Assembly: GCA_021817245.1 (NCBI GenBank)
Contig: JAKAVQ010000002.1
Coordinates: 181,657 to 245,656, forward strand
From: Thermoplasmata archaeon
Lineage (GTDB): Archaea > Thermoplasmatota > Thermoplasmata > Lutacidiplasmatales > UBA184
Direction of reading: 5' to 3'
Length of the DNA stretch: 64,000 bases
The notes beneath the pieces were generated by a model, which made no database searches, was not told the DNA's origin, and worked only from the letters and a program-made list of their open reading frames with translations. Both the position numbers and the translations under genes were made by a program. Below are positions 16,070 to 25,404 of the stretch, piece by piece (positions within the stretch are counted from its first letter, which is position 1; every line of letters begins with the position of its first letter).

Positions 16070-17332
16070 ATGAGCGGAGTTGCCCAGAGCCCACCGACGA
16101 CGAACGACAGCCTCACGGGGTCGCTGCCCCGCTCGTCCCGGCGACGGACGCTATCGGTCGGAGCGGCCGTGGCGGTCGCGGTCGTCCTCTTGATCGTCGG
16201 GATCGGCGCGGGGTACGCCCTCGGGAAGTACGCCGGGGGGTCCTCGACTACCTCGACCACGGGAGGCTGCACGACCACGATCTCCGAGACGGGGTCGAGC
16301 CTGATCTACCCCTACCTCCAGATCCTCTCGCCGAACTTCACGGCCCAGTACCCCGGCATCTGCCTCTCTCCGGCGTCGACCGGTAGCGGCACCGGTATCA
16401 GCTCGGCCGAGTCGGGCGTCGTCGACATCGGCGGCACCGACGCCTACCTCTTGCCGGCGACCGCGGCTCAGTACAACCTGATCAACGTCCCGATCGCGAT
16501 CTCGGCGCAGCTCGTCGTCTACAACCTCCCCGGTATCTCCCAGCACCTGAACTTCAACGGCACGGTGCTCTCGATGATCTACCAGGGCGCGATCACGACC
16601 TGGAACAACCCCCTCATCCAGGCCGCGAACCCGGGCGTCAGCCTCCCCTCGAACACGATCGTGCCGATCCACCGGTCGGACGGGAGCGGGGACACGTTCA
16701 TGTGGTCCTCGCTGTGCTACCTTTCCTGGGCCGGCTGGAAGCAGGGGTACGGGACGACGATCTCGTGGCCGGTGGGGCCCGGAGCGACGGGCAACGCGGG
16801 CATGGTCACGACGCTCGGGAGCACCCAGTACGGCATCGCGTACATCGGGATCAGCTACCTGGCGCAGATCACGGCGACGCCGGGACTCCAGTACGCGGCG
16901 GTCGGGGACCAGAACGCGAACTTCAACGGGACCGTGAGCGCGGGCGGGGCGGGAGGGGCGAACTACATCATGCCGACACCGACCAACATCAGCCAGGACG
17001 CGAACCTGGCGCTCCAGAACCTGCAGCCGCCGAGCGTGGCGATCAGCCTCATTCTCGGTGGCGTGCCCGGTGCGACGAACCTCGTGCTCGGCCACGGAGG
17101 GACGAACGCTACCTCGACCGACCCGACGCCGTACCCCGACACCAACCTCGAGTACACGCTGATCTCGACGCACCCGGCGAGCCCCTCCCACCAGAAGTGG
17201 GTCGTGGCGTTCCTCGAGTGGGCGCTCACGTACGGGGGGACGTACGCCGCGAAGGCGAACTTCCTGCCGCTGACGGCTACGGTCATCGGGTACGACATGC
17301 TGGCGCTCAACGCGGTACCGGTGAGCGCCTAG
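16070..17332 (+). CDS. pstS: phosphate ABC transporter, substrate-binding protein
   Basis: A 420-residue extracytoplasmic phosphate-binding protein. A single N-terminal TM anchor (about 26-50, VGAAVAVAVVLLIVGIGAG) replaces the bacterial lipobox. A Ser/Thr-rich linker and the binding fold follow. Phosphate-site segments include ETGSSLIYPYL, ASTGSGTGIS, DIGGTDAYL and HRSDGSGDTFMW. AAGGAGG (16050-16056) gives a clear Shine-Dalgarno site for the ATG at 16070. First gene of pstSCAB-phoU. It captures phosphate for PstCA. Confidence 0.95.
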   Translation: MSGVAQSPPTTNDSLTGSLPRSSRRRTLSVGAAVAVAVVLLIVGIGAGYALGKYAGGSSTTSTTGGCTTTISETGSSLIYPYLQILSPNFTAQYPGICLSPASTGSGTGISSAESGVVDIGGTDAYLLPATAAQYNLINVPIAISAQLVVYNLPGISQHLNFNGTVLSMIYQGAITTWNNPLIQAANPGVSLPSNTIVPIHRSDGSGDTFMWSSLCYLSWAGWKQGYGTTISWPVGPGATGNAGMVTTLGSTQYGIAYIGISYLAQITATPGLQYAAVGDQNANFNGTVSAGGAGGANYIMPTPTNISQDANLALQNLQPPSVAISLILGGVPGATNLVLGHGGTNATSTDPTPYPDTNLEYTLISTHPASPSHQKWVVAFLEWALTYGGTYAAKANFLPLTATVIGYDMLALNAVPVSA

Positions 17333-17350
17333 GCGGCTCCGAGGTGCGAC

Positions 17351-18385
17351 GTGGGAAGTGCGGGAGTCCAACCTCTTCGGGAGCCCGCGGGCGGGGCGCC
17401 CGCGGCCCCTCCGACCCCCTCGGCCCCGGGCCGATCGGGACCGAGCCTCCGGGCGTGGGTCGGTAGCCCGCTCGCGCTGATCCCCCTCGGGCTCGTCGCG
17501 GCGGTCGCAGTCGTTCTCCTGGTCGCGAGCGGCCTCCACAACTTCGGAGGGTCGTTCTGGGGGATCCTCTACAACTTCGTGCCGGGCGATCCCGGTGGGT
17601 CGAGCTGGGGGATCGGCGCGTACGTGGTCGGCACCGCGCTCACCGCCGGGCTCGCGCTCGTTCTCGCCACCGCCCTGAGCCTCGCCCTATCGATCTCGAT
17701 CGTCGTCTACCTGCCCACCGTGCCGAGCCGCATCCTCGCGATCCTGACGAACCTCCTCGCCGGTATCCCGAGCGTCGTGTACGGGATCTGGGGGTTCGTG
17801 ATCCTCGCCCCCTTCTTCGGCCTCACCCTCGAGCCCACGATGCGCGACGCGATCGGCTGGATCCCCGGCTTCGGCGGGCCCGCCTCCGCGATCGGGTCGT
17901 GGGGGCTCCTGCTGGCCGTCTTCCTCCTCACGATCATGATCATCCCGCTGACCACGGCGCTGATGCGGGAGGCGCTTCGCAGCGTGCCGCACGACCTGGT
18001 CGAGGCCGGCCTCGCCCTCGGCGCGACCCGCTGGGAGGTCGCCCGCCGGGTCCGCATGCGCTCGGCCCGCCTCGGGATCTGGAGCGCCGTCCTCCTCGGG
18101 TTCGGTCGGGCCGTCGGGGAGAGCGTCGCGGTCGCGATGGTGATCGGAGCCGTCCCGAGGCTTCCCGAGAGCCTCTACTCGCCGTCCACGAGCCTCGCGT
18201 CGTTCATCTTCTACCAGCTCGACAGCGCGTTCTACTACCCCAACCTCCTCAAGTTCCTCGTCGAGGTCGCGCTCGTCCTTCTCCTCATCTCGCTGGTCGC
18301 GAACGTCCTCGCCCAGCGGCTCACGCGCACGGAGATCGCGACGGCGACGACCGTGGGGGCCGCGGGAGGATCGGAGACCCGATGA
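17351..18385 (+). CDS. pstC: phosphate ABC transporter permease PstC
   Basis: A 344-residue inner-membrane permease with about six TM helices after a Pro/Ala-rich cytoplasmic N-terminus. The EAA-type loop that contacts PstB is present (VPHDLVEAGLALGATRWEVA). The motif GIPSVVYGIWGF is typical for PstC. The start is GTG at 17351, 18 nt after pstS. Its TGA overlaps the pstA ATG. Confidence 0.94.
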   Translation: MGSAGVQPLREPAGGAPAAPPTPSAPGRSGPSLRAWVGSPLALIPLGLVAAVAVVLLVASGLHNFGGSFWGILYNFVPGDPGGSSWGIGAYVVGTALTAGLALVLATALSLALSISIVVYLPTVPSRILAILTNLLAGIPSVVYGIWGFVILAPFFGLTLEPTMRDAIGWIPGFGGPASAIGSWGLLLAVFLLTIMIIPLTTALMREALRSVPHDLVEAGLALGATRWEVARRVRMRSARLGIWSAVLLGFGRAVGESVAVAMVIGAVPRLPESLYSPSTSLASFIFYQLDSAFYYPNLLKFLVEVALVLLLISLVANVLAQRLTRTEIATATTVGAAGGSETR

Positions 18386-19302
18386 CCGGCCCGGGCGAGG
18401 TCGGGAGCCCCGCGCTCCCGCCGGTGAACGAGCTCGTCGGCAGTTCCGGGCGGCTCCGACGACGCCTCCGGTTCGACCGAGCGATCGGCTGGGCGCTCCC
18501 GCTCGCGTTCGTCGCGGTCCTCTTCCCGCTGTTCGACATGCTCTACTGGATCTCGGCGAGGGCCCTCCCGACGTTCACGCTCGCGACCTTGACCGAGAAC
18601 CAGGTCGGCACCGGTGGGGGGCTTTACCCGATGATCCTCGGCACGCTCGTCCTCATCGGCATCGGGACCGCCCTCTCGACGGGGATCGGCCTCGTGGCGG
18701 GTTTCTACACGAGCGAGTACGCTCCCGCCCCGGTGGCCCGAGTCGCCCGGATCGCCGGGAACCTCCTCGCCGGGGTGCCGGCGATCGTGCTCGGGTACTT
18801 CGGCTACTTCCTCCTCGTGCTGTACACCCACTGGGGGTTCACGGCCCTCGCCGGCGGGATCACGCTCGGGATCTTCATGACCCCGTACGTCTACCGCACC
18901 GCCGACGTCGCGCTCACGAACGTACCGCCGTCCCAGCGCGAGGCGGCGCTCGCGATGGGGAGCCGACGGGACCAGTACCTCGTGCGCATCGCCTTCCCGA
19001 TCGCCCTTCCGACCATCCTCACCGGGATCTTCTTCGCCATGGCGCTCGGACTCGGGGAGGCCGCCCCGATCCTCTTCACCGCCGGCTTCAGCTCGACCCC
19101 GATCACGAGCCTGATGCAGCCGACCGGCTTCCTCTCGGGCGCCGTGTGGCTGTTCTACGACTTCCCGTCGACCTACGGGTCGTTCCTCAGCCTCGCGTTC
19201 CAGGCGGCGTTCCTGTCGGTCGTGATCGTCCTCGCCCTCAACGTCGCCGTGCAGCTCTTCTCCGACCGCTACCGCGAGCGCCTGCGGGGCCTCTACCAAT
19301 GA
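18382..19302 (+). CDS. pstA: phosphate ABC transporter permease PstA
   Basis: A 306-residue permease with six TM helices. The EAA loop is VPPSQREAALAMGSRRDQYL and the segment LLAGVPAIVLGYFGYF corresponds to the PstA pore region. It forms a heterodimer with PstC. ATG at 18382 overlaps the pstC stop, and its own TGA overlaps the pstB ATG, so all three are translationally coupled. Confidence 0.94.
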   Translation: MTGPGEVGSPALPPVNELVGSSGRLRRRLRFDRAIGWALPLAFVAVLFPLFDMLYWISARALPTFTLATLTENQVGTGGGLYPMILGTLVLIGIGTALSTGIGLVAGFYTSEYAPAPVARVARIAGNLLAGVPAIVLGYFGYFLLVLYTHWGFTALAGGITLGIFMTPYVYRTADVALTNVPPSQREAALAMGSRRDQYLVRIAFPIALPTILTGIFFAMALGLGEAAPILFTAGFSSTPITSLMQPTGFLSGAVWLFYDFPSTYGSFLSLAFQAAFLSVVIVLALNVAVQLFSDRYRERLRGLYQ

Positions 19303-20087
19303 GGACCGCGACCCCCGGCGACGCCGCGTCGCCGAACGCGCCGGTGTTGACCGTCGAGCACCTGAGCGTCCGAGCCCCGAGCAAGACGATCCTCTCCGAC
19401 ATCTCGCTCGAGTTCCCCGACAAGGACGTGACGGGGATCATCGGCCCCTCGGGCTGCGGCAAGACCACGCTCATCCGCACGCTGAACCGTATGATCGACA
19501 CGAGCCCGGGCCTCGTCGTCGAAGGACGGGTGCGCTACCGCGGGCAGGACATCTACGACCGCGCGGTGAACCCCGTGCTCGTCCGCCAGCGGATCGGGAT
19601 GGTCTTCCAGCGACCGACCGTCTTCCCGCTCTCGGTCTTCGAGAACGTCGCCTTCGGCCTGCGCCTTCAGCGGGCCGAGGAGTCGACGATCGAAGAGGTC
19701 GTCCGCCGCTCTCTCGTTCGGGCGGGGCTCTGGAACGAGATCGGAAACAACCTCGACCAGCCGGCGCTCGAGCTGTCGGGAGGCCAGCAGCAGCGCCTGT
19801 GCATCGCCCGGGCGCTCGCGATCGAGCCCCGCGTCCTCTTGTTCGACGAGCCGACGTCGAGCCTCGACCCGATCGCCGCGCAGAAGGTCGAAGAGCTCTT
19901 TGCCGAGCTCGCCCGGGACTTCGCGGTCATCATCGTGACGCACAACCTCACGCAGGCCGCTCGGGTCGCGAACCGGACGGCGTTCCTCTACCAGGGGCAC
20001 CTCGTCGAGTTCGGGCCCACCGAGGAGCTCTTCGAACGGCCGCGGGAACGGCTGACGCAGGAGTACATCACGGGGAGATTCGGATGA
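19299..20087 (+). CDS. pstB: phosphate ABC transporter ATPase PstB
   Basis: A 262-residue ABC ATPase: Walker A GPSGCGKTT, Q-loop in MVFQRPTVFP, signature LSGGQQQRL, Walker B LLFDEPTSSLDP, H-loop VTHNL. The segment TLNRMID is characteristic of PstB. It energises PstCA. ATG at 19299 overlaps the pstA stop and the gene ends in an ATGATG overlap with phoU. Confidence 0.96.
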   Translation: MRTATPGDAASPNAPVLTVEHLSVRAPSKTILSDISLEFPDKDVTGIIGPSGCGKTTLIRTLNRMIDTSPGLVVEGRVRYRGQDIYDRAVNPVLVRQRIGMVFQRPTVFPLSVFENVAFGLRLQRAEESTIEEVVRRSLVRAGLWNEIGNNLDQPALELSGGQQQRLCIARALAIEPRVLLFDEPTSSLDPIAAQKVEELFAELARDFAVIIVTHNLTQAARVANRTAFLYQGHLVEFGPTEELFERPRERLTQEYITGRFG

Positions 20088-20818
20088 TGTCGGACGACCC
20101 GCCCGCCCCGGAGAGCCCTCGAGGACTGGACGCCGAGCTCGGACGGCTCAAGGGCCGGGCCGTGGAGATGGGGACCTGGGCGCTCGGCATGGTCCACGAC
20201 GGCTGGCGGGCGTTCCGCACGGGAGATCTCGACCTCGCCCAGGCGGTCCTCGACCGAGACACCCAGCTCGACCGGTACGACCAGGACCTCGAGCACGAGG
20301 TCATCGGCTTCCTCGTGCTGCGCCAGCCCGCCGCCGGCGACCTGCGCACCGCCGCGGCCCTGCTCAAGACCACGACCCACCTCGACCGGATCGGGCGCCT
20401 GGGATTCGACATGGCCCGCATCACGACCCCCGTCGAGGGTCACGACGTCGGGGAGCTCGTAACGCTCCTCGAGTCGATGGACGAAGCGGTCGAGTCGATG
20501 GTTCGCCAGGCGCTCGACGCCCTCCGCCGGGACGACGCGGAGCTCGCCAAGGGACTGTTCGCCCGGGACGACGAGGTCGACCGCCTGCACCGTCAGGCGA
20601 CGCGGCTCGTGGTGCGCGAGCTCGAGCGCGATCCCCGGCTCGCGCAACGGCTTTCGGGTTCCCTCCTGGTCGCGCGGCACTTCGAGCGGATCGCCGACAA
20701 TGCCTGCAAGATCTGCGAGCGGACGATCTACGCGACGATCGGCCAGCGCCGGGCGGAGTACCTCCCGCGCCACCCGTACCGCCCCTACGTCCTCGAGCAA
20801 CGGGGCCGGGGCCAGTGA
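20084..20818 (+). CDS. phoU: phosphate transport regulator PhoU
   Basis: A 244-residue all-helical protein with two PhoU repeats. Each has the metal-binding acidic pattern (DRDTQLDRYDQDLEHE in repeat 1 and RDDEVDRLHRQ in repeat 2) plus LLKTTTHLDRIGRL and VARHFERIADNACKICE. PhoU restrains Pst uptake when phosphate is plentiful. It ends the pst operon. Two adjacent ATGs (20084, 20087) are equally possible starts. Confidence 0.94.
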   Translation: MMSDDPPAPESPRGLDAELGRLKGRAVEMGTWALGMVHDGWRAFRTGDLDLAQAVLDRDTQLDRYDQDLEHEVIGFLVLRQPAAGDLRTAAALLKTTTHLDRIGRLGFDMARITTPVEGHDVGELVTLLESMDEAVESMVRQALDALRRDDAELAKGLFARDDEVDRLHRQATRLVVRELERDPRLAQRLSGSLLVARHFERIADNACKICERTIYATIGQRRAEYLPRHPYRPYVLEQRGRGQ

Positions 20819-20914
20819 TCTCGCGGAGCTCGAGCGGTCCGCCGGTCCCGCCCCGACCGCGGCCGCCGCGAACGACGGAACACTTCAAGCGCCCCAACGA
20901 CTAGGGCTCTGGCT

Positions 20915-21015
20915 GCTCCCGTAGTCTAGTCCGGTCAAGGATAGAGGGCCTTCGAAACGTCCGGGAAGGACGTTGAGGAAACCCTCCAACGCGGGTTCAA
21001 ATCCCGCCGGGAGCA
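20915..21015 (+). tRNA. tRNA-Glu (UUC) with 26-nt intron
   Basis: Acceptor GCTCCCG (20915-20921) pairs with CGGGAGC (21008-21014), with discriminator A at 21015 and no encoded CCA. The T arm is CGGGTTCAAATCCCG. The anticodon stem GAGGG/CCCTC flanks a classic archaeal bulge-helix-bulge: a 4-bp central helix CCTT/GAGG, bulges CGA and AAA, and an intron hairpin AACGTCC/GGACGTT. Cutting after the second base of each bulge removes 20955-20980 and leaves the 7-base loop CCTTCGA with anticodon TTC (20951-20953). Position 33 is C instead of the near-universal U. Confidence 0.9.
20955..20980 (+). other. tRNA-Glu intron (canonical 37/38 position)
   Basis: A 26-nt intron removed by the archaeal splicing endonuclease. 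It contains the inner stem AACGTCC/GGACGTT with a GGGAA loop. Both bulges are exactly three bases around a 4-bp helix, the strict BHB motif. Confidence 0.88.
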
Positions 21016-21434
21016 CTCCGGATCCGACCGAGCCTTCCCGATCGATCCGGTCGACGGCACTCGGAGAGAGGCCCTGGGAAAGGGTCATCGGGATCCGACA
21101 ACGCCGGCAAAGGGGAGGGTGATAGGGGGGTTGGGACACGTTCGAAGGGTTCGCGGGCAACGCGGAGAGGGACCGGATCGCCCGCGGTTGCGACCTCGCG
21201 GAGCTTGCGAGCTCTGGCGGGGGTGCTCTCGGGGTTCTCGAGCAACGTCGACTCGTTCTCGATGGCGCTCGCGTTCGTCGCCGCGACGAGCTGTTACGGG
21301 GTCGCGCAGGCCCTGGTCGTGCCGAGGGTTCCGGAGGCGGCTCACCGTCCTCCGGGAGAAGAGCTGCCCGGCGGCCGTAGGGAACGGGATCCCTGAGCCG
21401 ATCCAAGATCTTAGGCGCGGACGCTGCGGCGATC
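21016..21434. other. 419-bp stretch without a convincing gene
   Basis: This lies between tRNA-Glu and the 21435 gene. Short open frames exist on both strands (for example a 63-codon plus frame at 21205 with a hydrophobic stretch), but none has a recognisable domain or a good start context. It may be decayed DNA at the edge of an old tRNA-linked island. Confidence 0.4.
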
Positions 21435-21914
21435 TCACGGCACCGTCGTCGCCACCGCCACGCCACACGTCACGGTCGCGGTGGTGAACACGGTTCCGTT
21501 TTCGTGGGTCGTGTACGGCGCCTGCCAGTGGATGAGCACGACTTGGTCCGCAGACGTCCAGTTCACGGAAAGCGGTCCTTGGGTGTACCCCCACAAGGAG
21601 ACCGGAGAGCGAGCGGAGTTCGACTCGGTGACCCACCCCTGCACCGTGGCCGCCCCGACGAACGCGGCCAGGCTCAAGTTGAAGGCGACCCCTTGGAACG
21701 CGAACCCCGGAAGGGGCAGCGCGGGACAGTACGGCCCTGTACACTGTTCCAACGTCACGGCCTCGGCGCAGTAGGCCCGGGCGTCGACCGTCGTATCGAT
21801 GGGACAGCGTGCAGAGGGATTCCCCACAACGACCCACAGCGCGGTCACGGTCAAGATCGTGGCCGCAGTCGTCGCGAACGCCACAATGATCGCGCGTCGT
21901 GCCCCGATCGTCAC
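21435..21914 (-). CDS. membrane-anchored extracellular hypothetical protein
   Basis: 159 residues. It starts at GTG 21914 with a short basic N-terminus, then one hydrophobic helix (about 6-28, AIIVAFATTAATILTVTALW). An extracellular beta-rich domain follows, with four cysteines in its first half (CPIDTT, YCAEAV, EQCTGPYC) and several N-x-S/T sequons. The domain ends in alternating Val/Thr strands. No family is recognised. The frame is open upstream of the start, but that part is Arg/Pro-rich and reads as noncoding. It is probably a small cell-surface protein. Confidence 0.55.
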   Translation of the reverse strand: MTIGARRAIIVAFATTAATILTVTALWVVVGNPSARCPIDTTVDARAYCAEAVTLEQCTGPYCPALPLPGFAFQGVAFNLSLAAFVGAATVQGWVTESNSARSPVSLWGYTQGPLSVNWTSADQVVLIHWQAPYTTHENGTVFTTATVTCGVAVATTVP

Positions 21915-22266
21915 GGGACCTTTCCGGCGCCCCTCCCCGGAACGACGCCGGTGGATTTCACCGTTTCCGCCGTCCGGAAGGGGCGGACCCGGTGGGCTAC
22001 GGATCGAGGGCCGGGGAAGAACAGGCGCGCGCCCTCGCGGCTCTCGTTCGCGCGAGCAACGCCGCCCGCGGTCCTCGGCGAGGAGCGACTGCCCAGGGTA
22101 CCCGAGCGGCGAGATACCCGCCGAGCGGAGCGGGAAGAGCGATCCGTCTCGCGCGGGGCCACCGCGGGTTTGCAATGGGACCGGCGGGGGTCGACGGCGG
22201 ATGCGGGAGACGGCCCCAGAGTCCCACCACCGGTGTACGGGTGGTCCCGCGCGGATGCCGCGCGGG

Positions 22267-22536
22267 CTATGCCATCGCCCAGTAGTGGTGCAGTGCCGTG
22301 TTGCCCGTTATCCGTCGGGTCGCGACCGCGTGATCGAGGACGAGGTGGGCGAAGAAACGGCCGTGCTCGTCGCTCCCTTGCGGATCGTTCGGAAAGTAGA
22401 ATCCATCGCGTTTGAGATCTTCCCAGAACAGCTCGGGCGTGAGCGGGTGGTCCTGGGTCCCGTCCCGGGCGCACCGATCGACGCACTCCAGGGCCCGTCC
22501 GATCGGATCGCTCGACTCCCGGTGACGCAACTGCAT
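22267..22536 (-). CDS. small hypothetical protein
   Basis: An 89-residue acidic soluble protein (MQLRHRESSDPIGRALECVD at the N-terminus, then DHPLTPELFWEDLKRDGFYF). Two helices and several His residues near the C-terminus (HLVLDHAVATRRITGNTALH) are visible. No domain is recognised. ATG 22536 is supported by a minus-strand TATA element (22561-22568) centred 28 nt upstream, so it is probably expressed and leaderless. It lies alone between the surface protein and a decayed ABC exporter. Confidence 0.5.
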   Translation of the reverse strand: MQLRHRESSDPIGRALECVDRCARDGTQDHPLTPELFWEDLKRDGFYFPNDPQGSDEHGRFFAHLVLDHAVATRRITGNTALHHYWAMA

Positions 22537-22560
22537 GGTCGATCGGACGATGCACGGGGG

Positions 22561-22568
22561 ATATTTAT
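22561..22568 (-). promoter_or_regulatory. TATA box of the 22536 gene
   Basis: The minus strand reads GATAAATATCC, about 28 nt before the ATG at 22536. Confidence 0.5.
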
Positions 22569-22839
22569 CCAAGGACCGGGCACGAGGGCAGAACGGTTCG
22601 TTACGGACGCGTGCCCGGCCTCGGGGGGCCACGGCCCGTGCGGCCCGTAAGATCGTTGCGAGCGAGGATATCGAGGAGGCGGGTCCGACGATGGTTCGAA
22701 GACACTCCGAGGTCGTCCGACGCGGAAAGGCCAAGCCGAACCCCCCGCTTCGGTAGATACTCCGATCCACCCTGCCGTCCGATGCGCTGGCCCCGGAAAC
22801 CCACGACCTCGGGTACTCCTAAACCTCCGGAAGGTTCCC

Positions 22840-24180
22840 CGACCGGCACCTCTCGCTGAACCTGCATCGAGGCGAGGTACTCGGCCTCCTCGGCCGCGCC
22901 GGCGCGGGCCAGCCGACCACCGTCGGCTCCTCACGACGCTCCTCTCCCCCACCGAGGGAACGGCGACCGTATTGGGTCAGGACATCCGCACGGGCGGGCG
23001 CGGCCTCCGCTCGTCTCTCGGGGTCGTGCTGCAGTCCGAGTCGCTCGATTTCATCACGGTCGAGGAGAATCTCACGCTCTACGCATTCCTCTGGGGCGCC
23101 CCCCGGAAGGCCGCCCAGACTCGCGCCGAGGAGGTAAACGAGCTCTTCGAACTCGAGTCGGCCCGGCGCCGCGAACCCCGGGCGCTCTCGGGCGCGGAAC
23201 GACGCCGCTTCCGGCTGGCCCGAGAGCTCATGCACGACATGGAGATCCGATTCTCGACGAACCCACGGTCGGCCTCGACGCGATCGCACGCCGACGGACC
23301 CTCCGCTGCTTCCGATAACGATCGCGCGGCGGCCTCTCGATCCTGTTCGCCACGCACCTCTCCACGAAGCGGACTCGTGCTGCGACCGGATCGCGGTGCT
23401 CCGCACGGGCCGCCTCATCGCCCTCGACACCGCCGTCGCGCTCAAGCGAACGCACGGGGGCGCGCGGACGGTCTCGGCGACCTACGATTCGACGCTCGTG
23501 CCGAGCCCCCGTGGGGAGCTCACGCGGGCGCTCGAGCTCCGGGGAGCCCTTCTCCTCGAGCCGGAAAAGCCCGCCGCCGCGGCGACCACGATCGCGTTCC
23601 GGGCACGCGGGGCCGAGGAGATCCTCCCGTGGTTCAGCCAGTGAGCGCAGTCCCACGGGCTCGGGCTGGAGCGACGGACGGTGGGGGAAGCCACTCTCGA
23701 AAGCGTCTTCCTCGGCATGGTCGACGGCGCCGAAGGCAGCGACCCGACCCCGGCGAGAGGGGGGACCCCGCGACCGCACGCTTCCGCCGGGCCGCGTCGA
23801 GGTCCCGACGTGAGGATCCCACCGGTGCTCCGGCTCGTGGTCCGGAACTTCGCCTCGAACCTCGACCCCCGGACGGTGATCGTCCGCTTCGGCCAGCCGG
23901 CCGTGACGATCGTCGTGCGGGGCACGATGTTCGGCTCGATCCGCTCCTCGTCCGTGACCGGCGGAGCTCCTACACGTCCTTCTTCGTCCCCGGCAGGATC
24001 GCCTTCCCGATGATCACGGGCGGCGTGGTCTCGGGCAACCTGTTCTGGCTCGACCGACGCCGGGCGGTGGTCGAACAGATCATCTCCGGGCCGTTCCTGC
24101 GCTCGGAGTACCTCGGTGGACTCGTGCGCACGACGCCCCTTTTCTCGCTCGTGGGGGTCGGCGGAAGCGGGCGCGAACGC
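22840..24180 (+). pseudogene. decayed ABC-2 exporter (ATPase plus permease)
   Basis: All parts of an ABC exporter can be read in order but in changing frames. First comes an N-terminal LSLNLHRGEVLGLLG with a broken Walker A (AGAGQPTT, the essential Lys lost). A frame change near 22940 leads to TVLGQDIRTGGRG and a Q-loop (SLGVVLQSESLD). The signature region ALSGAERRRF follows, then another shift to Walker B LDEPTVGLDAIARR (about 23250) and a stop. A further frame gives RIAVLRTGRLIALDTAVALK (about 23380) up to a stop at 23643. TLESVFLGMVDG and permease fragments follow in two frames, ending near 24180. It cannot make a working protein. Confidence 0.8.
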
Positions 24181-24648
24181 TCAGAGCCCCAGATCGCTCA
24201 AACCGGGATGGTCGTCCGGTCGGCGTCCGAGCGGCCAGCGGTACTTTCGCTCGGACTCCCGTAGGGGGAGATCGTTGATGCTCGCGAGGCGCCGGCGCAT
24301 CCGACCGTCGTCGTCGAACTCCCAGTTCTCGTTGCCGTACGAACGGAACCAGTTTCCGGCGTCGTCGTGCCACTCGTAGGCGAAGCGCACGGCGATGCGA
24401 TGACCCTCGAACGCCCAGAGCTCCTTGATGAGACGGTACTCGAGCTCCTTCGCCCACTTCCGTTGGAGGAAGGCGACGATCTCCTGCGTTCCGTGGAGGA
24501 ACTCCGAGCGGTTCCGCCACCGCGAGTCCGGCGTGTAGGCCAGCGAGACCTTCTCCGGATCGCGCGAATTCCAGGCGTCCTCGGCAAGACGGACCTTCAG
24601 AGCGGCGGTCTCGCGCGTGAACGGGGGCAGCGGAGGGCGGGCCGACAC
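24181..24648 (-). CDS. NTF2-like protein, DUF1348 family
   Basis: A 155-residue cone-shaped NTF2-like fold protein. The family pattern is clear: [60 protein letters not shown] and a C-terminal [23 protein letters not shown]1348 proteins are widespread single-domain proteins, sometimes called nuclear transport factor 2 family, with no established reaction. The start is ATG at 24648. The stop touches the end of the decayed ABC exporter. It looks intact. Confidence 0.85.
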   Translation of the reverse strand: MSARPPLPPFTRETAALKVRLAEDAWNSRDPEKVSLAYTPDSRWRNRSEFLHGTQEIVAFLQRKWAKELEYRLIKELWAFEGHRIAVRFAYEWHDDAGNWFRSYGNENWEFDDDGRMRRRLASINDLPLRESERKYRWPLGRRPDDHPGLSDLGL

Positions 24649-25404
24649 GGCGTCTCCTTCGTCCGCCCGTAGGCGCGCGTCCGTCCTTTAGCTCGATGGT
24701 TTCGACGAGGTCGAACGGCCGGCCGCATCCCCCACCGATCGCGACCTCGGGGAGATCCGTGGGGGATATCGAGGGAGCCTGCGACCGCCCTCCCACCGGC
24801 CCGCGACACGGGGCGAGCACGCGGGCGCCGGGAGGCGTCGAGCCCGAGGTGAGCGACCTTCCCGTTGTCTTCCTGAAAGGGGGCATCGGCTCCCTCGCCA
24901 GCCGCGGGGTGCGCCTCCGCCGACGGGAAGCGGCCGGGGGTCCGGAACGACACTCGCGCACCCGACCCGGCGAGCGGAGAGGCGTTTGGAAAACAATGGA
25001 CGGGGGCACGATTCGGCCCGTCGGTCGACCGGGGGCTCGCGGGGCTCGGAGCCAACGCTTCGCGCCCGCTCCGGCCACGAACGGCGACACGGCGGCGCCC
25101 CTCGAGAGCCTCGCAGGGCCCGCAGCGAGGTGGGGTGGGGATTCCGCTTCTCCGGAATGCCGACAGCCCCTACCGCTGAAGCCGACGGGTGGGAGTCCGA
25201 GGAGCCCGACGCGATGCGGCGCGTCTTCCGAGACTCGCCGAGGCGCTCGGTCTCGAGGTGTCGGGAACCGACCTCGCCCTCGCACCGGGAGCCACGCCCC
25301 GGGCGGCCGGGCTACGAGGTTGGCCGGCGACCGGTATCGGCGATACGGGAGCGTCTCCCAGGGCAGGCCGGCGCCCGGTGCGGTCCGCGGTCGGCGGGGT
25401 TCGA
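24649..25404. other. 756-bp stretch without a convincing gene
   Basis: Several open frames cross this GC-rich region on both strands, but their translations are dominated by Arg, Pro, Gly and Ser without domains or periodicity. A short plus-frame relic around 25210-25290 (LPRLAEALGLEVSGTDLALA) may be a gene remnant. No TATA box with a sensibly placed start was found. Confidence 0.4.

Noticed and set aside
21205..21396. 63-codon hydrophobic plus ORF after tRNA-Glu
   Set aside because: No promoter or ribosome site, and the frame turns to Arg/Pro-rich shadow after ~40 codons. Kept only as part of a gene-free stretch.
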